This document shows positions 35,601-42,768 of a stretch of DNA of 64,000 nucleotides, one piece after another (position 1 is the stretch's first letter; each line of letters begins with the position of its first letter). A program made the position numbers and the translations under genes. The notes below the pieces were generated by a model that was given only the letters and a program-made list of their open reading frames with translations, was not told where the DNA came from and searched no databases. The stretch comes from Cervus elaphus (Eukaryota > Chordata > Mammalia > Artiodactyla > Cervidae). The stretch spans positions 62,169,001 to 62,233,000 of the forward strand of contig NC_057829.1 in assembly GCF_910594005.1 (NCBI RefSeq), written 5' to 3'.

Positions 35601-37668
35601 CTGGTTCTGAACTTCACCTCTTGCCCTGCAAGTCTTCTTGGTTGGCACTTGGTTCTGAACTGTCCTGGAATCTTCAGATGACAGGGAGCAGGAGTCTGGT
35701 GTTCAGGAGGTGTTTCTCCCTCTAGCTGTGGGCAGAGTGTTTGTAAGAAGAAACTTTGGAAGCGGTTGTGTCAGGCAGGTTTCATCTGAGATCATCGGAG
35801 CGATGCCTATTGTCAGGTCCCTCCCAGCTTGGTGTCATTTCAGGGGGAGGTTCTGCTGGATGCTCTTCTATTTGGGCTGGACCTGCAGGTGGGGGTGGAG
35901 ATCTCTAAACCCCGGGTAGGAGCAGGGGCGGCAGTTTTGTGTAGTCTGGGACATTGGTTTTTCCTTCGTGGTTTGAACCTCTCCTTCTGGCTGTGGACTG
36001 CTCTCTGCTGCCAGCCAAGGGGCTGGGCTGGGCTGGCGCCCTTAGTGTCCCCATGTAGAAGACCCAGGAGGAGGTGAGAGTTGAGATGTCTGGGCTGGGT
36101 CAGAGCTGAGCTGCTGCCTCTGTTTCTCAGGGAGCTGTACGGGCTGCTCGGCAACCTTCTCAGTGCTGAAGAAGAGGGTAAGTCTCCTCGAGGGTGCGTT
36201 TGCTGGGGATTTGGGACGAGATGTAGGGGCATAGTGCCACGTCACAGGTGAAGTCTGACTCCCTGGGCCACGTTAGGCCTGGGGTCTGGTCGGATGGTTC
36301 CTCAAAGGAGCAGGTCTGCCCTCCCTTGTGTCCACACCTTCACCAGCCTTCCCGTGGGATGTCCCTTCTGGTCTCAGTCCTGCCCTGCTCAGGCACTGCC
36401 CCGCTCGTACGGTTGTCCCCAGTGCCCGGGGGTGGGGATCAGAGACTGACCTTGGCTCTCATCCGCAGCGGAACTGTAGTAACTGTGGAAACAGCTTCTG
36501 CTCTCGGTGCTGCTCCTTCAAGGTGCCCAGGTCCTCCATGGGGGCCACAGGTGAGTGGCGCAGGCTGGGGTCGGGGTCTGCCTCCCTCTTCTAAGAGGGG
36601 TGCTGCATGTGGGAAGGAGCCAGGGCCAGTGAGAGGTCCAGGGAGCTCGGGGCGTCCTCCATCTCCCATTAAGGAAGGAAAAATGGAAATATTTGCTGCA
36701 TGGACAAGAGCATATATATATAATGTATCTGAATTATAAAGTCCAATAGTGAATACCAGTGACCATTTCACTGCAGTTAGAAGATAAAGCGTGGGCAGTC
36801 TCACCCGGCTCCCCAGCTCCACGCCTGCCTTCCTCAGGGAGACCACCATCCTCAGTCTCAGTATCTTTCTCATTGCCTTGGTAATGTTTTTAATAAAATA
36901 AAAAGCATAATTTCTTTTCCTTCAATAAAAGCCATACATACTCATTGTAAACAAAACAAAAAACCAAAGAAAGGAAGACATTCCTAATCTCTCTCAGAAA
37001 GAATTATTAGGCGTGGACCCATCTGGGTCATTAATGCCATCACACATAGGATAAATTCATATGCATGTGCTTAAAAAAGAGGGAGCATGTATTACAGACT
37101 GCTTTGTAATATGTTGCAATGTTAAATTGAGTCTCTTTATTTTTTCATTCTTCTGGTCATGCTAGTTACATATGCTTATTCTAGAAGATTTGGAAATTAC
37201 TATACAGAAGAAGAAGGAAGAGAAAAATAATCTTGTAATCTTACCACCCAGAGATAATAACCACTGTTAAAACATTTTGGAAAATTTTCTCCTGGTATTT
37301 TATTTTAAAAAGCATTTTAAAAGTTATTCTTTTGGTGCCAAAATAATGTCTAATGCATAGAATATCTGGGAGAGGCTTGCTGTTGGCATGGTCACTCCCG
37401 GAACCCCCAGGTCCCGTGGAAAGAGAAGTCTCTGAGGGCAAGTGCGTGAGCTGGGACAGTGAGCTTGTAGGCTGGGGGAGGGTGGTCTGTGTGGGGCTTG
37501 GGGTGGGGTGGGGTGGGGTAGGGAGGGGAGGTGGTTCCAGTTGGAGGGGCAATCAGCCAGAGGGCATGAGGAAGCATCTCACCAAGTTCTTCCTCCTTTT
37601 CAGCCCCCGAAGCCCAGAGAGAGACTGTGTTTGTGTGTGCCTCGTGTAACCAGACCTTGAGCAAGTGA
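17491..37668 (+). CDS. ZFYVE27: Protrudin (zinc finger FYVE domain-containing protein 27), 12 coding exons
   Basis: Protrudin is an ER membrane protein that binds Rab11-GDP, VAP proteins, kinesin-1 and phosphoinositides. It moves late endosomes and recycling vesicles outward to drive neurite growth, and it shapes ER tubules. Coding exons: 17491-17687, 22706-22776, 24522-24708, 27469-27564, 28675-28787, 29459-29598, 30177-30248, 31433-31453, 31607-31751, 36131-36177, 36469-36550, 37604-37668. All have GT/AG borders and compatible phases. They join to 1236 nt, or 411 residues plus stop, the same length as human. Domains in order: N-terminal Rab11-binding region, paired membrane segments (about 67-110), hydrophobic hairpin (about 187-209), FFAT motif EFKDAIE (286-292), microexon ETHLVVL (293-299), coiled coil, and a FYVE finger (about 344-410) with four Cys pairs. 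The ATG is one base after the exon 2 acceptor. The oddity is a BovB LINE at the exon 3 acceptor. Confidence 0.98.
19733..19885 (+). repeat. CHR-type SINE
   Basis: Starts 'gggaattccctggtgactctgcac', contains 'gggttcaatccctgggg' and ends in a long A-rich tail. Confidence 0.85.
20653..21400 (-). mobile_element. L1_BT LINE, 5'-truncated (antisense)
   Basis: The - strand encodes the C-terminal end of L1 ORF2 (21351 to 20875) with blocks such as 'EELPYDPAIPLLGI', 'CTPMFIAALF' and 'WYIYTMEYYSAIKKN'. It is followed by a short 3'UTR and a poly(A) tail, seen as the T run near 20654-20667. Only the last 0.75 kb is present, so there is no endonuclease or reverse transcriptase domain. Confidence 0.9.
21783..21794 (+). 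repeat. Left TSD copy of the BovB, holding the orphaned ancestral acceptor
   Basis: Reads tgtattgcaggt and is preceded by 'cttcagtgaccaggactctc', which supplies a plausible branchpoint (agtgacc) and pyrimidine tract. This is the more acceptor-like context of the two copies, now about 0.9 kb from the exon. Confidence 0.8.
21795..22697 (-). mobile_element. BovB (RTE) LINE, 5'-truncated, abutting ZFYVE27 exon 3
   Basis: The 3' tail shows as 'gttcagttcagttcagttgctcagtcatg' at the left. The - strand carries reverse-transcriptase text with the YADD catalytic box and 'AESKEELKSLLMKVKEESEKAG' just inside 22690-22422. Further C-terminal pieces in other frames (22410-22174 and 22134-21946) show frameshifts. 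The 5' end breaks off at 'gatgacaatatacagccttg', eight to ten bases before the exon 3 acceptor. Flanking repeats tgtattgcaggt (21783-21794) and tgtgttgcaggt (22696-22707) differ at one base and are the target-site duplication, partly overlapping the 5' junction by microhomology. Confidence 0.93.
22706..22776 (+). CDS. ZFYVE27: ZFYVE27 exon 3 (first membrane segment)
   Basis: Encodes residues 66-89, WQTPLCSLLTCLGLNILFL and on, the first hydrophobic segment. It is 71 nt, so skipping would shift the frame. Donor 'ggtaag' is strong. The acceptor 'cttgtgttgcag' is preceded immediately by BovB sequence with a weak pyrimidine tract. The nearest branchpoint-like text is 'gatgac' (A at 22682, 24 nt upstream). 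Confidence 0.95.
22777..24521. other. ZFYVE27 intron 3
   Basis: Contains one Bov-tA SINE (about 23018-23222). Otherwise it is unique sequence. Ends 'ttgctcccacag'. Confidence 0.6.
23018..23222 (+). repeat. Bov-tA SINE
   Basis: Runs from 'gcttccctgtggctcaaatagtaaagaatctgc' to 'gactgagtgactaaa'. Confidence 0.9.
24522..24708 (+). CDS. ZFYVE27: ZFYVE27 exon 4
   Basis: Encodes residues 90-151, GAWYSVGALMISVPALLGYL through SRPEAVAEVKS. It holds the second membrane segment and the start of the cytosolic linker. Donor 'gtgagt'. Confidence 0.97.
25385..26330. repeat. Old L1M-type fragment
   Basis: Text such as 'gaaatgattttaaacttacggaagagttccaggaatggtgcaaag' and 'tttaccctctagagttagtaatc' resembles the 3' region of old mammalian L1 elements. 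It is strongly decayed and the family call is tentative. Confidence 0.5.
26367..26683 (+). repeat. Bov-tA SINE pair fused head to head-body
   Basis: A partial Bov-tA (26367 to about 26485) is followed without a gap by a complete one ending 'caactttcactttt'. Confidence 0.88.
26700..26897 (-). repeat. Bov-tA SINE (antisense), inverted relative to its neighbour
   Basis: Reversed Bov-tA from 'gttgctaagtcatgtccgactc' to 'gagctatgagggaagccc', only about 16 bp after the + strand copy. Confidence 0.9.
27469..27564 (+). CDS. ZFYVE27: ZFYVE27 exon 5
   Basis: Encodes residues 152-183, LIQLEALLSRLCCTCEAAYR to VSS. Acceptor 'gtgtctgcag', donor 'gtgagt'. Confidence 0.97.
28190..28395 (-). repeat. MIR SINE (antisense), ZFYVE27 intron 5
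   Basis: Contains 'ggtgccagacactgtgctcagtgctttcc' and 'agaccacacaacaagtggcagagccagattcag', the reverse of MIR. Confidence 0.7.
28675..28787 (+). CDS. ZFYVE27: ZFYVE27 exon 6 (hydrophobic hairpin)
   Basis: Encodes residues 184-221: FYGALLGTICILYLLPLCWV and on to NVEFFR. This is the membrane hairpin that helps ER tubule shaping. Donor 'gtaagc'. Confidence 0.97.
28788..29458. other. ZFYVE27 intron 6
   Basis: Unique sequence plus an antisense MIR-like patch at about 29205-29330. Confidence 0.5.
29459..29598 (+). CDS. ZFYVE27: ZFYVE27 exon 7
   Basis: Encodes residues 222-268, VSEYRASLQRRMNPKQEE to PTPTE, a low-complexity acidic/proline linker. Donor 'gtgagc'. Confidence 0.97.
29599..30176. other. 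ZFYVE27 intron 7
   Basis: GC-rich unique sequence with an antisense MIR-like patch at about 29735-29940. Confidence 0.5.
30177..30248 (+). CDS. ZFYVE27: ZFYVE27 exon 8 (FFAT motif)
   Basis: Encodes residues 269-292, ending in an acidic run and EFKDAIE, the FFAT-like motif that docks VAP-A/VAP-B on the ER. The exon ends exactly at the motif's last residue, so the following microexon changes its C-terminal flank. Confidence 0.97.
30249..31432. other. ZFYVE27 intron 8
   Basis: About 1.2 kb of unique sequence with no recognised repeat or gene. It ends in a long pyrimidine tract before the microexon. Confidence 0.5.
31415..31432 (+). promoter_or_regulatory. ZFYVE27: TGC element upstream of microexon acceptor
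   Basis: A pyrimidine tract (tcttctctgttttcttttcttctcccc) is followed by TGC at 31416-31418 and then the acceptor 'gggaggcag'. A UGC between pyrimidine tract and AG is the known recognition feature of SRRM4/nSR100-activated neuronal microexons. Binding is inferred. Confidence 0.6.
31433..31453 (+). CDS. ZFYVE27: ZFYVE27 exon 9, 21-nt neuronal microexon
   Basis: Encodes the seven residues ETHLVVL (293-299). Borders are 'ggcag' and 'gtaagt'. It is in frame, so inclusion gives a 411-residue and skipping a 404-residue protein. The seven residues follow directly on the FFAT motif. The human counterpart is the neuron-enriched exon of protrudin-L that raises affinity for VAP-A. Confidence 0.93.
31607..31751 (+). 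CDS. ZFYVE27: ZFYVE27 exon 10 (coiled-coil)
   Basis: Encodes residues 300-347, EDDEGSPCPAEDELVLQDNG to RYPTNNL: an acidic stretch, then a basic coiled coil. The donor 'gtacgg' is weaker than the others. Confidence 0.97.
32106..32358 (+). mobile_element. BovB LINE 3' end inside a MIR
   Basis: From 'tgatgctgaagctccaatactttggccacctgatg' to 'gactgagtgactaaacag', the BovB C-terminal and 3' tail. A 7-bp direct repeat aaaaggg (32099-32105 and 32359-32365) flanks it. The MIR text 'cctcagttttccttctgtaaaagggg' resumes after it as 'aatagtacaagttcttatctcacaggg'. Confidence 0.88.
32702..32910 (+). repeat. Bov-tA SINE
   Basis: From 'gacctctatggtggctcagatggtaaagaatctgc' to 'agaactgagctgactaac'. Confidence 0.88.
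35241..35368 (+). repeat. CHR-type SINE with 11-bp TSD
   Basis: Begins 'gggggaattcccttatggtccagtgg' and ends in an A-rich tail. Direct repeat aaagaatgatc at 35230-35240 and 35369-35379 frames it. Confidence 0.9.
36131..36177 (+). CDS. ZFYVE27: ZFYVE27 exon 11 (FYVE start)
   Basis: Encodes residues 348-363, SCTGCSATFSVLKKR, with the first zinc-binding Cys pair of the FYVE finger. Donor 'gtaagt'. Confidence 0.96.
36469..36550 (+). CDS. ZFYVE27: ZFYVE27 exon 12 (FYVE core)
   Basis: Encodes residues 364-390, RNCSNCGNSFCSRCCSFKVP to MGAT, with the second and third Cys pairs. The usual basic R(R/K)HHCR patch is replaced by KKRRNCSNCG, the non-canonical FYVE form known for protrudin, which prefers lipids other than PI3P alone. 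Confidence 0.97.
36551..37603. other. ZFYVE27 intron 12
   Basis: AT-rich middle resembling old repeat debris (36690-37330), then a (GGGGT)n simple repeat at about 37497-37520. Ends 'cttcctccttttcag'. Confidence 0.5.
37604..37668 (+). CDS. ZFYVE27: ZFYVE27 exon 13 (last coding exon)
   Basis: Encodes residues 391-411, APEAQRETVFVCASCNQTLS and a final K, then TGA. It supplies the last Cys pair of the FYVE finger. Confidence 0.97.
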
Positions 37669-38757
37669 GAAGAGGGGCCAGGGTCCAAGAGGCCGCCTTT
37701 CCCCGGGGCCAGCAGTAGACCCCGCTCTCCCCACCCTTAGCCTTGGGCAGATGTGGTCTGAATGCTAGGTAGGCTTCCCCTCCCTGCCCCCGCTGTCTGC
37801 ATCCGGGTTCTGGAGCCGTCCTCCACTCCTGCGGATGGCCAGTAGTGGTTGCTCCCCAACCAGGACTGGCATGTTTGCCTTGCTCTGTTCTGGGTGTTAG
37901 GGAACTCAGGGCTGGGTGGGAAGTAGAAGTTAGAGGGCAGCAGTGAGCCAGGCCTGGTCTGGACTGGTCTTCTGGGCATCCCTGAATGCCTGGGAGTTCT
38001 CTGAGGCCAGAGGTCAGAGATTGGGAAAAGCGATTCTTCCCCCGCTGGGTACTGGGCCAGGCCCTTGCCCTCCAGAGCCTGCAGAAGGACTTGCACCGTG
38101 TCCCAGTTCTACTATTCGAGTATTCCTGCAGGCGTCAGGAGCTCATTTCCCCGCCAGAGGGCATGGCCAGGGCTATCAAGACCAAAAGTACTTCTAGAAA
38201 CAGGGTCAGAGTTCCCAGATTCTCTCAGAGGAGGGCCTGGCAGAACCCTTCAGTATTAAGCAGAGCAAAACACGGGGAGCCGCAGCAGCTCAGAGGGCCT
38301 CAGCCCCACCTCGCAGAGACCTTGGCTTACAGACTGTCAGCCCACATGTTATCCTAGTGTTTTCAGCTCTGCTGGGTAGATGCTGGGCGCTCAGTCACTC
38401 CTGCTCCCCATGTTTAGAGCCTGGCCACCTCCTCTGGCCTAGAGCTACAGCTTCCCTCACTGGCCCTTTGTCCCATGGAGTGAGTGTGAGGTCAGATGAG
38501 CTCAGCAGAGGTCCTGAAGCTCTTGACCTCTGGGGGCCTGGGAAGTGTGGGGTGTCGCTAGGCTGGTCTCAGATTCCAGGGCTGATCTCCAGCAGGACAG
38601 CCTCAGTTATGGGATAAGGCCACCTGGGGTGCCCATCCTGTCTGCAGTAGTTTGTGTTCACCCTGGACTCTTAAGGGCTGGCTCAGTGTCTCTCCCTAAG
38701 CCATGAGCGGGCTCAGGCACCCCTTCCTTCCCCAGGAGCTTCCCTGCCTTTTTGAAG

Positions 38758-38774
38758 TATTTATTTATTTATTG
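38758..38774 (+). promoter_or_regulatory. ZFYVE27: AU-rich element in ZFYVE27 3'UTR
   Basis: Reads tatttatttatttattg, three overlapping AUUUA pentamers that include the nonamer UUAUUUAUU. This is a candidate binding site for mRNA-stability factors such as HuR, TTP or AUF1. Confidence 0.55.
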
Positions 38775-39157
38775 CATGATTCCCGGGAACATGGGGCACA
38801 GGAAACGGGATCAGGAGGATGGGGGCCCTCTTCTGCCCTAGGGTGCTGCCTGGACTCATGAGCTGCCTGGAACTCAGAGCCTGGGAGGTGGAGACGTTTC
38901 TGTACCCTCAGCTGGGATGTGAGGAGGCAGGCTGGGAGTCAGGGCTCATCCTAGGCCAGCTTTCTTTCCCAGCCAGTCAGTCTAGGAGCCAGGGGCCTGC
39001 CTCAGGCCCAGAGGGGCAAGTCCTTGAGGAACCAGGCAGGCCTTGGTAGACCCCCTTCCTCAAGCTCCTTGGTCCTGTTGAGATATGAGTTAAGTGCTCA
39101 TGCTTTATTTACACTGGAGAGGAACTACAAGGATGTCTTTGTATATGGAGAATTGTC

Positions 39158-39163
39158 AATAAA
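39158..39163 (+). promoter_or_regulatory. ZFYVE27: ZFYVE27 poly(A) signal AATAAA
   Basis: Canonical hexamer with a T/GT-rich downstream stretch (tttctatgttttcgttctgg). Confidence 0.85.
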
Positions 39164-42100
39164 GAGGCCTCAACCTTTCTATGTTTTCGTTCTGGTCCTT
39201 GCCTTCCCCCTCTCCCTAAGGCTGGAGAGCCAGGTTCCCCCCAGTGCTGGCCAGGTTTGCAGGCCTGGGCTGTGTCTTCAGGACGGGGCGGAGGGGCCAT
39301 GGAGGCTGAGGTCGTGTGTGAGCTGGGGTTGGAGGAAAGCTGTGCCTTGCGCAGGAGGTGCTCAGCGAGATGCCTGTCGGATTGACTTGAGGCGCCGTCT
39401 TGTGACCACATTGTGAGGGCCAGGGCTTGGGGTTAGGACCAGAACTCGGTAAATGCTAAGCCACGCAGGCTTTAGAATGGAAAGATTTTAGCTAATCCCT
39501 CTGAGAAAGCAGGAAAGGATCAACTCCGGGGGAGGCTGAGAACTAGCCGGAAAGAGGATTGGCTATGAGATGGGAAGTGGGAGCTGTGCTCTGGGGGAAG
39601 GGGGTGGGGGGGTGTTTGTTTGCTGGGCACTAGGCACCATGAGAGGCGCTTCATACACATTATTTCATTTAATCCTCAAGATAGTCCTATGAGGTAGGTT
39701 CTGTTTTTCTTCCCATTTTACAGGGGAAGAAATTGAGGCCCAGGGGAGTTAAGTAGTGGCTGCAAAAGGTTTGGCGTGGAGTCTTGCGAGTGGTGTCTTC
39801 CAGACCGTAGGCCTGAGGCAGTAAAGTGGGGGCAGAGGGACTCTGCCTTGGTGTCGAGGTCAGGTTTCAGCCACATCCTCACGACCCCATGCACGTGCAC
39901 CTTGGACTGCGATGCTTGGGGAGTCCTTGCACTGAGGCCTTGGTCTGGGACCTCCCCCTAGTGTGAGAGACCCCCAGCAGCTCCCGAGGAGCCCCAGGAG
40001 GCAGGGAAGCAGCTGGAACCTTGCTCTGGCAGTTTTGACAGAAGAGCATGTTCACAGTACTTAGTACCAAAGTGGCTTCAGCAGCTTGGTAGTCCAGAGG
40101 AAATGCTGGAGGAGTGGAAAATAGGGTCTTTGAGCAAAAGAGCACAGGCCCAGGAAGGAAGTTCTTCTCATGGAGAGTGTGTGTCCCGGTTGGTCACTTG
40201 GAGGGATGCTCCGAGTTAATCCAGTCCAGCCCCTCACTGCGGGAGCCACACTGCATCCATGTGAAGATGCAGTTCCCCACCACATTGGAGGATGAAGCCA
40301 GAGGGGCTTTCCTCAGAGCCGGAGCAGTGTGCACTTGCCAGGGAGCATCCCAGTGGCAGTAAAGGCAGGTGCTGTGATGGGCCAGCTCCACACTTGGCCC
40401 TATTCTACATTGACTGCACCCACGCTGGAATGAGTTGCTACAGGGGGAGGCTTGCCCCCAAGCCTGTCTGTGCTGCTTTACTCATCTGTAAAGTGGGTGG
40501 AGAGTGGTCTCTTATCTCATATGGTTGCTGTGAGGATTAAATAAGACAGTCCACTTTAGGTGGGAAGTTAGGTGCCTGGCACATAGTAAATGCTCAATAA
40601 ACGCTAACTTATTTCTCTCTTCCTGGCAGTCTTCAGGAATAGCAAAACAACTCTGCCCCACATGGCTTAGAACAGCGATTTTTTTTAAAACCAGAGAATA
40701 ATTATAGATTATTATTCAGGAAAGAATGAGGCCAGACTGTAGTTTGAAAAAGCAGAGTCAATATTTTATGTTGGGAAAATGAAAACAATGTCTAATGTTG
40801 GTGGAATACAGACTATAGCTTGAGGAGCTTTCAGGATGTAGGATTCAGGGGCGTGAGAAACAAGGTTTTCATCATCTGGGGTCAGTGAAGAAGGAAGGGT
40901 ACCTTGTCCCCTTGAGGTGCATGTGAGGGCCTCAGAGCAGGCCAGCAATGGACAGCTTCAGAGTGCAGGTAGCACTGGGAAGTGAGAATGGAGCCCTGGA
41001 GGGTTTTACGAGGAGTGGGTGGTGCCTTCCAGCTCTCTGGGGTCTCCAGCATAGAGGGCACCGAAGGCATATAGCCTAGAGGGCAGGTTGTCCGTTGTGG
41101 AATTGGATGCTTGGTGTTAAAGATGCCTTTCGGTTTGTTCTCGGGGACCCAGTGAGGGGACGGGAGCCAGGTCTAGGGCAGACATGGATGGACAGCCAGC
41201 TCCCACAGCCTGACTTGGGTTGAGGGTTCTCTCCATCATTTTTTGTGGGCTGCTCTTGGTGGGGAGCAGTCTCCAGTGATCCTTGGCAGACCTTGAACTG
41301 GCCCTGGTTTCTGGGGTCTTCCGGATTTGTGGTCGTTGGTCACTTAGCCCTCAGAGTTGAAGCCAAGAGAAGCACCAGTATCATCTCTTTGTCTCCATGG
41401 AACCTTCGAGGCATCAAGGGGCCCTGGCTCCAGCATCTCTCCTGCAGCTGGTGGCTTTAAGATCATAGTACCTGTGTTTACTGAGCATGCGTAGTGGGCA
41501 GTGTGCTGAGTGTGCCATCTCATTTAAACCTCACGAGAGTCCCCAACGCTATGTTCTGTTACTAACTTAACCAATGAGTAAGTGGAGCTAAGTTACCTGC
41601 CCAAGGTCACACAGATAGTATACCGTGGAGCCCTGGTGGGAACTGTGTCACAGGTGCTTCTGGGCACCAGAGAAAAACTGGGTCACCATAGCAGTCCTGG
41701 CTGTCACCTACCCTCTGTTCTGCCTTGCCCCCACAAACTCCAGGAGTTTCTGAGGTGCTGAGCTAATGGAAGGGGCCTTCCCACCACCAGCCCTAGTGAA
41801 GTGGGCTCAGCCTCCAGGGGAACAGAGGCAGTCTTGTGGCAGGAGTTCCCCCACCTCCCTGGCTGAGTCTTTTTCAACACCCAGAGCAGCACATTCCATT
41901 CTCGGGCACAGCTGGGGGCTGGGGATTCCTGGTCCCCCTGGCCCCAGCAGAGCCTGCTGTCTGAGCTGGGACACTGGGTCCCAGCCACACACATTCCAGC
42001 AACAAGCACCCCCCACATTGGATTTCCCAAGGAGTGAACTTTAGCCAGGATTACAGCCAACTGAACACTTGTGGGATGTGAGCTTCCTTTGTGGGACCCA

Positions 42101-42416
42101 AGAGGCTGGATGCTGACGGGTTGAGAGGGGAGGAGGGGTGAGGGGGGTGTTCAAGACTGGCCTCTCTGCTGCTCTTAGTGCCCTTGGAGTGGGATCTGAG
42201 CAGGGGCCCCCCAAAATCTTCCTGTGAGGCAGGGTAACAGAAGCACAGCTGCTTCCACACCGATCCTGCCCCCCTGTCTTCGGCTTTGCCCCCTGTAGGC
42301 AGTAGTCCCCAGGGTTAAGAGCATGGGGGTCAAATCCTCACCACACTGCTAAGTACAGCTGTGTGTCCTTCAATAAGTTCATTAACTTCTCTGAACCTCA
42401 GCCTCCTCATCATTAA

Positions 42417-42612
42417 AATTGTTGTTTAGTTGCTAAGTTGCGTCCGACTCTTTTGTGACCCCGTGGACTGTAGCCTGCCAGGCTCCTCTGTCCATGGGAT
42501 TTCCCAGACCGTACTGGAGTGGGTTGCCGTTTCTTCCTCCAGGGGATCTTCCCGACCCAGGGATTGAACCCAGGTCTCCTGCGTTGCACGTGGGTCCTTT
42601 ACCACTGAGCCA
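42417..42612 (-). repeat. Bov-tA SINE inserted in a MIR, 12-bp TSD
   Basis: Reversed Bov-tA flanked by the perfect duplication cctcatcattaa at 42405-42416 and 42613-42624. Upstream MIR text 'ctctgaacctcagcctcctcatcatt' continues after the insertion. Confidence 0.9.
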
Positions 42613-42632
42613 CCTCATCATTAATGTGGGGA

Positions 42633-42768
42633 TGGGGAATTCCCTGGCGGTCCAGTGGTTAGGGTCTGCACTTTCCCACCACAGGGGGCACAAGTCCAGT
42701 GCCTGGTCAAGGAACTGAAGATTCTGCATGCTGCTCGGTGCAGCCGAATTAAACAATTAGTTAAAAAA
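42633..42768 (+). repeat. CHR-type SINE, second insertion in the same MIR
   Basis: From 'ggaattccctggcggtccagtggttaggg' to the A-rich 'ttagttaaaaaataac'. The host MIR resumes as 'aaatggggataataatagtacctac'. Confidence 0.85.

Larger units (their letters stand above)
31752..36130. other. ZFYVE27 intron 10
   Basis: The longest 3' intron. It contains a MIR split by a BovB tail (about 32040-32465), a Bov-tA SINE, a CHR-type SINE and otherwise GC-rich unique sequence. No other gene is seen. Confidence 0.6.
37669..39182 (+). other. ZFYVE27: ZFYVE27 3'UTR
   Basis: About 1.5 kb of largely unique sequence from the stop codon to shortly after AATAAA at 39158-39163. It carries an AU-rich element at 38758-38774. 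The end is placed about 20 nt after the hexamer. Confidence 0.8.
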
